A stretch of 64,000 bases of DNA from the NCBI GenBank assembly GCA_030248195.1, contig JASAND010018212.1, positions 62,001-126,000 on the forward strand, read 5' to 3'. Of this stretch, positions 22,567-32,069 are shown one piece after another (the first letter of the stretch is position 1; each line of letters begins with the position of its first letter). The DNA comes from Trissonchulus latispiculum (taxonomy: Eukaryota > Nematoda > Enoplea > Enoplida > Ironidae). The notes beneath the pieces are model-generated. The model was given only the letters and a program-made list of their open reading frames with translations, was not told the origin of the DNA and made no database searches. Both the position numbers and the translations under genes were made by a program.

Positions 22567-24351
22567 CAGGGGCCCCCAGATTAAATCCAACTGGTAGGTA
22601 ATGACTTTATTATGCACCCTGCTGTGTAGTTTCCAATTTGAAGTTTAATAGAAAGGTCAAAGAATGGTCAACTCTATCTAGTATGCAATTTAAGGTTCAC
22701 TAATGGAGGGTGCCAGTAGTGAATATACAATGAAAACAAATTGTAATGTTGCAAATACATTCTTCATTTAAATGAAAATTTTAAAACTTGTGTTAAAACT
22801 ACTAAGTAGTTTAAATAAAAATTAAAAATTATTTCTTTCGGTATCTATTCAACAGAGCGTCAAAATAAATACACAGAAACATAAATTATAAAATGAATTT
22901 TAAAAATGAACTAGTGAAATCTCAAAGTTAGCATTGTACGTTGACTATGAAAAATGACTGGCAACTTTGAATAAAGGTCCAATAAAATAATTTTTAATTT
23001 TCGTTTACACTTTTTTAACATTTAGTTTTTAAATTTTTATTTTAAATGAAGAATATATTTGCAACATTACAATTTGTTTTCCTTGTATATGTCGTAGTAA
23101 AGTAGTACATTCAGTGATGTACTGCATCCCTAGAAAATTTTAGTGATGTACTACATCACTAGTCAAGTTGTACATCGGAATTCAAAGGTCTCAAATGTAC
23201 AACTTTACTGACAGGTTTCAGTAATGTAGTACATCACTAAAACGTTTGCAGCAAATCAGTACATTTATGTGTGCTTCCTGGCTTTATGCTATAGAGGGAG
23301 AAAATTTACAGTCTGAAGACCTAAGACTATTGACAAGATCTAATTCGAGAAATTTAAACAATAGAAATAACAGATTGCAGAACAGATTGTAGGATAATTT
23401 TGAAAACTAAGCCTGCCGATTTATTGTGGGTTTTCTATTTTATGGCAATTTTGATATTAAAATAGTAGTTATTAGATTTAAAAACTTGAAAGCTTTGGCT
23501 TAAGCAATGCACATATTTGACTTTGTCGAACTTTTTAAACTAAAATTTAAAATTATTTAAAATTAAACTCAATTTAACAGTTAACTTTTGTGTTTCTTTT
23601 CTTCTTTCCAGTATTAAAAGGATAATCTAAACATAAAGATTACGATGAATTTTAGCTAGGCTGGCGGATGATAAGGTTCATAGTTTTTTCATTTAAATTT
23701 TAAAATTGGAAGAGGAAGCTGGGAACCTGCAATAAATCTACAATACGTTTCAGGTCACCGCAAAAATACTTTGTTTAAAACGTCAAGTCGTAGTAAGTGG
23801 AAAACATTAAAAATTTACAGCAATTATCAATTAGTGTATTGTTTAAACCAAACTTAGTTTTCAAAAATATCCTACAGTAATCTGTTCTTTCTATTGTTCA
23901 AATTTATCGAATTAGATTTAGTCAATAGCCTTAGGTCTTCAGTCTGTAAGTTTTCTCCCTCTATAGCTTAAAGACAGGAAGCAAACATAAATGTACTTAT
24001 TTACTGAAAACGTTTTAGTGATGTACTACATCACTGACAATCACTTAGTGATGTACTATATTACTGAAATTTGTCAGTAAAGTTGTACATTTGAGACCTT
24101 TGAAGTCCGATGTACAACTTGACTAGTGATGTAGTACATCACTAAAATTTTCTAGGGATGTAGTACATCACTAAATGTACTACTTTACTGGGACATATAT
24201 TCACTACTGGCCCCCTCCATTAGTGAACCTTGAACTGTATACTGGATAGAGTTGACCATCATTTGACCTTTCTATTAGTCTTCTCATTGGAAACTACACA
24301 GCAGGGTGCACAATAAAATCATTAAGACTTGGATTTAATCTGGGGGCCTCA
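22567..24351. repeat. 1.8-kb palindromic element with a nested palindrome
   Basis: The outer left arm (GGGGCCCCCAGATTAAATCC, then the TTATGCACCCTGCTGTGTAG region) is mirrored at 24,290-24,351. Both arms carry TTAGTGATGTACTACATCAC-type short palindromes. A separate inverted repeat (ATTGTAATGTTGCAAAT and inverse) is nested at about 22,738-23,075 in the left arm only, probably a later insertion. No protein-coding signal. Confidence 0.7.
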
Positions 24352-24639
24352 GCTATGGTCATCAAGCCAGCATCAAATGGGGCGGTAGAATCAGTCCCTG
24401 GCAGAATACATTTAAACCAAACACTGAAGAAAAGATTAGTAGAAAATTTGTTTTGGTTGTGAAAATGAGAAGTATACAAAACGACAGAACAAGCTTAGAA
24501 GAGGAGATGCTATAGGGTGTGGTAAAATATTAAACGTAACGACTTTCGGATATATATGTTACTTAGGTGAACCTGTGTGTGCTAATAGTAATATAAATTC
24601 ACATTTTTATTCCTGCTGGAGCAGGAATACCTATGATGG

Positions 24640-25640
24640 GTTTGTTGCATCTTTTGCATGTGTTAGCTCTGTTTTTTTCGCTGAAATTCGCTGAAAAGTT
24701 GCAATTGGAATTAAATGAAGGCGCGACGACCATCGTCTGCGCCTTCTCGAATTTTCAAGCAAAAACTCTACTTTCACGCGGCAATTAATTGAGGCGCGAC
24801 GACCTTCTTCACCTAGCTCCCTTAATTTGATTGATTTCCTTGAAGTACGGTAGTTGTGTAGTAGTAGTAGTGGAGTTGTAGTAGGTTTCCACCGATGCAC
24901 TCTGGAATGAGCAAGCTAGTTGTAGTAGGTTTCCACCGATGCACTCTGGAATGAGCAAGCTAGATTTAAAATTAATCATTTTCGCTCACAGTGTTGAAAG
25001 AGTTAAAAAGTTCATTTTCACTCGGCAGCAGGGTTTAAATAAGTTTTAAGTCTTCTTGACTCTGTTGCGATTAAATGAAGGCGCGACTACCATCGTCTGC
25101 GCCTTCTTTGTGTTTCAAGCAAGAACTCGACTGTTTTCACTCTGCAAGTAAATTGAGGCGCGACGACCTTCGTCTGAGCCTTGTGTTAGTAACCTCATTT
25201 GTTTTATTTTTAAGCTTTCCAAGAGGGGGGGGAACCAAAAAATTTTGTCTCAGAATTCGCTGAAAAGTTGGAATTGGAATTAAATGAAGGCGCGACGACC
25301 ATCGCCTGCGCCTTCTCGAATTTTCAAGCAAGAACTCGACTTTCACGCTGCAATTAAATTGAGGCGCGACGAGCTTCGTCTGAGCCTTGTGTTAGTAACC
25401 TCATTTCTTTTACCGAAAAGAAAACTAACCCGTTTCCATTTACATTAATCCAAAACGAAGATCCAAGAAACGCTAATGGTTGTCCCATTACTAACTCTCC
25501 TTAATGTGATTGATCTCCTAGTACGGTACGGCGACCATCGTATGCGCTTCATTTTTAGTTTGTTAACTCTCTTGACTCTGTTGCATTAAATGAAGGCGCG
25601 ACGACCATCGTATGCGCCTTCTCGAATTTCTAGCTAGAAC
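24640..25640. repeat. clustered repeat containing GGCGCGACGACC
   Basis: At least four partial copies (near 24,710, 25,070, 25,280 and 25,590) contain AATGAAGGCGCGACGACCAT followed by a GCGCCTTCTCGAATTT block. In three of them a second GAGGCGCGACGA block follows. A separate 47-bp direct duplication (TAGTAGGTTTCCACCGATGC and onwards) lies at about 24,870-24,963. Open frames across it are not conserved between copies. Confidence 0.65.
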
Positions 25641-25649
25641 CGGAGGTCC

Positions 25650-27214
25650 TGTAACAGGAAATTGTGAGACTTAGACTGAAACTCAATCTTGACTTTTTTA
25701 AGGTTTTGAGCATCGGTGCTGTGAACATTGCTGTAACAGAGACTAAATAATCATTAAATTGTGCTTAAACTTAAACTTAAACTATTTTGGTCCACCGACT
25801 GAAACTGAAATTATTTAGAACCACCGACTGAAACTGAAACTAAAATCGGCTACTGAAACAACACTATAGTTTTCGCCTTGTTTTCTGCTCTGCTTCAGAG
25901 TTCAATTTTCAAATTTTTTTCAAGTTCAGTCAATTTTGTCAACTGTTTTCACTCCTGTTGCAAAGTTAATTCATTTACAAGGAAATTGAATTCAGGATCT
26001 CCCCCCTCCAGCCGGTAGTGTCTCATTTACGCGCACGATTTAATTTAGATCATTCCCATTTGCGCGCAAGTCCAATAATCCTCCAGCCCTAACTTTTGTT
26101 TTTCTTGACCAAGAACTTTGCAATTTTGTGTGTTTGCATACTGGAGGCTGATGAATTCAAAAATTAAATCAACTAGGATTATAATTCACGATTAAAATTC
26201 ACATTTACATCCAATAAGTCCAAGTAGACATGTAAACAACGGTATCATTAATGTTTATTTGAGGCAACTCTTCACTTCATTGTCTTTTCGCAAACTAACC
26301 GCAGCCATTAACCGCCTCTCCTGAAATATGAAAAACATCTTATTATAATTAGAAAACATGACAGACATGAAACTATATAATTCCGAATTTAGAGTTTTTG
26401 AACACCAACCTAGTTTTATAATGAAGGCTCTACGACTTTTGCGTGCGCCCTGATGCGAAAATTAATCATAAATGCTTTTAGAAAATCTAGTTTTTTAAAA
26501 TTTATATAAACTTTCTGCAGGTACAAATTGGTTACGAGTATCTGGTGTCAGTTCCAGTTCCTGATATAAAACAACCCTTTTTCCAATTTAATGCATTACA
26601 GTATACATGTTAATTCAAGTTAGTTTTCACCTTTTAACGTCGTAAATTAGACGGGTCATCAAACCTCTTTAGGAGTCAACGTCATTAACATGTGAGTTGT
26701 AAACCTCACACGCATATAGTTGACAGGCCTGCTTAGAATAATTATTTGTCATAAGGGCCTTTAAGCTAGCGTTAGCTTTGTATGCTTGCGCGTACGTACT
26801 TTCAAAGCGTTCTCCCGTTGAGCTAACGCCAAATAAATCGCCTAGCTTGCGCTTGCTTGCAAGCTATGTGAAGATAGGTTAAAGTTCGTAGGCCACCAAC
26901 CGAGCTTTAACAAATAGGTGTTGGAATATGCTAGACACGTATGCTTAGAAGCATTAAACTTCATCTGAAGGCTTATGAGGCTTTAATCATTTAGCGTGCT
27001 TGTGCGTATGTCGTGTTTACCTAAAGTGAGGGAACACCTTGCGCTAAACATTTTGACGCATGCACTACATCGTTGCAATTTTTTCGATGGGGTTTTTGGG
27101 GTACTGGGGCTACTTGGGTTCTCAACTGTTCGATAAGATTTGTTCTGTAACTACATATATGTCTAGTTTTAAATTTTTGTTGGGGGTTCTTGGGGTACTT
27201 GGCCTAATATACAT
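25650..27214. other. no gene recognised
   Basis: Spacer. It shows ACTGAAACTGAAAC-type low complexity near 25,790-25,850 and GCTAGCG/GCTTGCG-rich sequence near 26,765-26,870. No coding signal. Confidence 0.35.
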
Positions 27215-27860
27215 GGCCCAAATTCCGTTCAAATTTGATGAATCTTTCCAAAATTACTTCTTTTTAGTGTTATAGCACCCTCGACGTAGTCCCGCTTCGC
27301 GAAGTGGGCGTTTCCGATCGGGGTGGATTTAGCAGATTTCTGTCAGCTGGCTAGCAGCTGCATAGTTACACCTATATTCATACGAAAGATCTCATTATGC
27401 CCTACAGTTTTGCTTTTTGAAGCAACTTTCTAGCTTTTCTCTATTGTGAGATATAGCCAACAAACTCTCATACTTTAGCGTCAAAAACGTCTGTTTTTTG
27501 CAGAAATCAAATAAGCCATCACTTCTCGAGCTACGCAGGCCGTAAAATTAAACAAAATTTGTCAATTTGAAGGTCACACTAAGGCCAGCTATTCGAGGCG
27601 TGATCATTCCCCAACAGTTCTTTCTTTGTCTGTAATGATTGAAAATGTGGTTTTTGTGAAAATTCGACCGATGTTTTACCAGCGATTGTGGGGCATTTAA
27701 TATACACACGCTGTAGAATTGACGATGTGTTTTAACACGATGTGTTTAGCAAGCCTTTAACAGATGTGTTTTGCACAAAAATACCTCGAGAGCCAGTTAC
27801 CCCGAATACTGATTTTTAGCTAAAGTAATCGCTTGACAAAGTTGATAAAAGTTTAAGCAT
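27215..27860 (-). mobile_element. TTAA MITE, family B, fragment without ends
   Basis: The order of blocks matches the copy at 14,417-15,225: GATGAATCTTTCCAAAATTA, then an AAAGATCTCATTATGCCCTA block, GTGAGATATAGCC and GCACAAAAATACC. Neither terminus nor TTAA is retained. Confidence 0.5.
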
Positions 27861-29283
27861 GCAAAATAACAATAAACAAGACTAATTGGAAATTTTTTGA
27901 CCCCCGCGCAAAATTTTCGTTGCCTGTATAGGCCACGGTCGCATCCATTGCCCATGTATGTTCAGGATCACCAAGGTAGGTGGGGTTGTGAGTTTGTGAG
28001 TTTGTTCGATGACTTGTGATTAAGTTGAGCTTTTCAAAGTGAGTCCAAAAATTTAGGGGTGATTCTTTCAATGTACTATTGTCTACCTTTACTGTGTATC
28101 TGCTATATTATCAATTGTGGATCTGTCTGTCTGTACATGTACTTGTTAGTTAAGTGAATTGTGCCGTAAATAATTGTAATAATTTTATGAATTAATTAAA
28201 CCAATAATTTAAATTAATAGCTAGTTGACCGGCTTAACCTGCGCGTGAGCGAGAGAGTGAGCAGTCTGAAGCTTAGATCGCTAGAAAACAGGGACATAAC
28301 TGTGAACCAAATATCTGGATTTGTTGTTAGTTAGATTAATAGTATGACCCCAGTGTATGCCCTTGAATAGCTAGGGAATAGCCAGTATCGAGCCAGTGTT
28401 CAACGTAGTTCTTCCTTGATTTGTGCCTAATCTGTAGAGAAAGGAGGATTAAAACGACCCCCAAATACCCTTTTCCTTACATATAAGCTTCAAATAGACA
28501 CTAAGGAGTTCAGAGTCAATTGCCAAGGCTTTCAACTGTCCTCCTGGAACACCCTGCAATCCCTTTGCGTGTGACAGTAGAAAACACCAAGTTTGGTGAG
28601 TTTCTTAACACGAAGACTGCTACTGGGGGCTGGGGATACTTGCGATCAGTGATACAAATATAATGGAATAGGAAAACTTTTCATTTTATTAAATTTTTTA
28701 AGTGATAACTTTTTAATTTTAATCTGCATTTATGATTCTTACTTTTAAATCTTTACACGTTTAGAGATCATGCGCATCAGCTAAACAAAGTTTGATGAAA
28801 TTAATTTGAAAAAGCATTGTTGCTAAATTCAGATTCGTGGACTGTTAAACTGTAGCCACTTCGCAGTTTACCCGAAATGTAATCGAAGTATTCAGAGAGG
28901 TAAATTGGTATATGCCATAGTTATCTGTTTTAAAGCAATATGTTCTTATCGGAACTGTTTTAGTTGTAACTTTCCCTTTTCAGACTTTATGGCACAATAG
29001 TTTCCTGATATGCATGTTTTGTCTGTTGGCTATCTCTCATTCACAGCACCGTTTCATGATTATATTATTTTTATAAATATTCTGTCTTCAGAAAAATGTC
29101 ATACACACTACAAATCACGGTTTTTGTTAAAAGACGGGATCCTTTCAGCAAAGCGAAAGTTTCAGAAAATACAAAAGAGCGAGATTCATTCATTCTAACC
29201 AAAAAAGAGGTAGTTTTTCTTCACATGGATTAATTATTAACAAGATGCTTTAATCTTTACTAATTTGCTATGTTTTTGTAAAA
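27861..29283. other. no gene recognised; upstream region of DEG/ENaC copy 1
   Basis: A+T-rich. A GAGCGAGAGAGTGAGC stretch lies at about 28,247. Nothing that I can call as an exon. Confidence 0.3.
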
Positions 29284-29332
29284 CATGCCCTTTGGCAAAA
29301 CCTTTATTTTTAGACCATTCTATTACTTCAAA
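29284..29332 (+). promoter_or_regulatory. upstream block shared with DEG/ENaC copy 3
   Basis: TGCCCTTTGGCAAAA followed after 12-15 bases by a GACCATTC-TATTA stretch lies about 230 bp before the start of channel copy 1. The same pair occurs about 250 bp before channel copy 3. It is either a retained regulatory element or simply duplicated flank. Confidence 0.4.
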
Positions 29333-29440
29333 TAGCTATGATTAATTGGAGCTACTACAGTTAAAATCTTTCCGCCTAAGTTCAATTTAGTTAAAATATC
29401 AATTGAGTTTTTCTAATAGAAATGATACTTGAATACTCAC

Positions 29441-29450
29441 TATATATTAA
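29441..29450 (+). promoter_or_regulatory. TATA-like box of DEG/ENaC copy 1
   Basis: TATATATTAA lies 79 bp before the start codon. A matching TATATATG lies 84 bp before the start of copy 3. The similar position supports a core promoter role. Confidence 0.35.
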
Positions 29451-29519
29451 CCTTTCAACCGTGGCTTTGTACCTGGATCGAGCATTCTCAGTTATACCAG
29501 AACAAGTTATCGTACAAAT

Positions 29520-31212
29520 ATGGCTAACAGGGGTCACTCTAACTCCCAGCGGCGACTATTTCGAAGATACGTTGCAAATACAACTCTGCATGGAATCAGC
29601 GAATTGGTAACTCCAGAAGTAGCATGGGCCAAGTTCATTTGGATCGGCTTCTTGTTGGGTTCTCTAACGGCAATGGCCTTTATGCTGAAATCGGACATAG
29701 AACGGTTTGTAAGCAAAGAAACCTTGCACAAGCCCCAGATTTTAGACAACAGCGATTTCCCAAACATAACCGTATGCTCGCCAATTAAAATGAGATACCT
29801 TGAAGATATTGTCAAATCAGATTTGCATTTTACTTGCTTAGAAAAACTTGTTATTAGTTCGAAAATAGCACCCCAGCCCTGGTTTCTGACAAGGTGTTTG
29901 ACAAAGCGTTACCTTAATGATGACGATGTCTTCTACGAGTACTTTAAAAATTTTGGTAACGACTGGGAATACTTGGTGTACGGAAGCCCGTGGTGTGACT
30001 TTTGGAGCGACAGTGTGTACATTTGGGCTCCGGATGTCAAACTAATTGCTTTAGACTTTAATATCAGCAGTGATTCCTTCAATGAAGTGAACTACGACTA
30101 CGTCAACAAAGCCTGTTTTAACAATGACAGTATTCAAAGAAATGACAGATTTACTCCGATAGAAGAGTGTGCTTTGAAACAAGCGGACCATAAAAACTGC
30201 AATTTCTCCAAAATTGCCAGGTCCACAATTGCTGCATTGGTAAAACTAAACGACTTAAGAGGAATTATTAATATTTCTAATGGCATGATTTCTCAAGAAG
30301 ATATGTATAGCCTGATTAATCCAGTGTTTAGCGTTACTAGCCGTCAGTCTACAGCTTTTACCACTCGCGGATTTATAAAACAGAGGTTAGATAAAAATGA
30401 TTACTGCGTGAAAATACATCCCGCAAACGATGGTAGAATGAAACTTAGTTTTAAGGTTTGAAATGGAATATAACCAAAAATCGACATTACGATTTCCGGA
30501 CAGCAGTGATGACTTTGAATTGGAACTGCTGCCAAACTACAGATATGATCTGCAGCTTTTTACTCCTCAACACTTTGTCAATCTCAGCAAAACTGTATCG
30601 CGTTGCCGAGTCGACGCAGGAAATCCTTTCAACCGTAACTGCACGGAACACTGTGCCATAAATTATTGCCCTTACATGCTCAGTAAGTGCACTTTATGTG
30701 ACAACTGGGAAACCTGCAACTGGACCTCTGCTTGCACTTTTGAACACAACTTGAAGTTCAATGTTAATGCATACGTGGATTCAGTAGATTGCAAGCCTGC
30801 GCTTGAAGCTTGCATCGGTCACTGCAAAGCCCCAAAATGTGTTCGGAAATTTATCACCATAACCACCAGGACACTAGAGAAAAAAGGTACGTACTGTTCT
30901 TGCATGCCGAACTACGACAAGTCAGACCAGTCCACGGAAGTTAATATCGATAAGAAGTTTCAGGATGTATTGAAATTCGAAGAATACTACTCTTACACAG
31001 CAGCATCATTTGCCAGCAGTGTTGGGGGAATCATGTCACTATTCCTGGGCGCATCAGTGTTATCTGTTCTGCAAATAATTTTTTACTGCCTAGGGGCACT
31101 GCGCCAGGCATATGTTGATAGCTTCATGGCAGCAAAGAATCAAACAATCGTTTTTCACAGCGGTTCAAAGGTGTTAGGTTTCAACAAAGATAGAAAGACA
31201 TGTTACATTTGA
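29520..31212 (+). CDS. DEG/ENaC/ASIC-family cation channel, copy 1 (frameshifted)
   Basis: A probable subunit of a trimeric, amiloride-sensitive-type Na+ channel of the plasma membrane. The first open part (29520-30461, 313 codons) has a short cytosolic start, a TTLHG motif at residues 21-25 (His-Gly gating motif) and a first membrane segment at about 36-57. The second part (30463-31212, 249 codons) has the extracellular cysteine-rich region, with a C-x-x-C-x-N-x-x-x-C-N-W pattern (Asp in place of Asn here). It ends in the second membrane segment, GGIMSLFLGASVLS, with GAS as the selectivity-filter tripeptide. Alignment with copy 2 shows one extra base between about 30,450 and 30,500, which breaks the frame. 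The product also has a 27-residue C-terminal tail absent from the other copies. There is no intron. An AATAAA lies at 31,344. Either a young pseudogene or an assembly error. Confidence 0.9.
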
Positions 31213-32062
31213 CTCGAAATTTGTCAATTTACAGTCATGCCTTTGTTTGATGGAATTTAGTTTAAGTTTTTGATTATATTTCATTGTTCTAGGAGGAAAA
31301 ACTAAGTGCTTAACAGCTGTCATCTTTATGGTGATGTGTTGAAAATAAATCCTGGTATTTTGAAATATTCCTGTTCAAAATACCAACATATATTTCCGAC
31401 TCACCACTATCTCTTGGCATTCTTGCGGTTTTTGCAGTCAAACGTACTTACTTATCTCGTAGTCCGGTTCATTAGTCAAATGGCATATGAAAATTTATGT
31501 TTTGGTAGTGGTCCAGTTAGTCCTGCAAATAGTTGTTGAAAAGAGCCCATAGAGGGTCACTGACTTGACGTAGCTATAATGTTGACAAGTAATTACATTG
31601 GTATTATCACACTGCAGTATTGTGTGTTGTCTGTTTTTTCTTAACACATATCGTAAAGTCTTCTCTGTTTGCAAACGTGTGTTGTTGGTGTTCTTGGATT
31701 GACCTGCTGGTAAAATCTCCAGGGGACAGTTCAGTGTCTACTGGCCCAACGCACGCAGAACAGAGGTGGACAAGGGGGGATTTCCCCCCCCCCTCGGAGA
31801 AGTAGCCCACAAAGGGTCGCGAAATTGCTCCCACAAGGGGTAAGAAAATTGGCCACAAGGGGTAAGAAAATTGCCCAAAAAATAGGTTTTACGACTAAAA
31901 TTTCCAAAAATTTTCCGGCTTCGCCGGAATTTTTCACTTACTATTACTATTCTTAGCTATAGAACGTCCAAAAAACGTGTTTTTAGCTTAAAAATTGCTG
32001 TTTTTTGCTAAACATAGGCTAAAATAGCTTAAAAATCGCTTTCAAAGGTACCCCTAAGAAAA
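31213..32062. other. no gene recognised
   Basis: The 3' flank of channel copy 1 holds an AATAAA at 31,344-31,349. Then comes G-run/C-run sequence near 31,770-31,800 and imperfect repeats of CACAAGGGGTAAGAAAATTG. The latter ends abruptly against the end of the envelope remnant. Confidence 0.4.
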
Positions 32063-32069
32063 ATCGCTC

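Noticed and set aside
29422..29610. A + strand open frame beginning upstream of channel copy 1.
   Set aside because: It overlaps the channel start in another frame and lacks similarity to the other copies.
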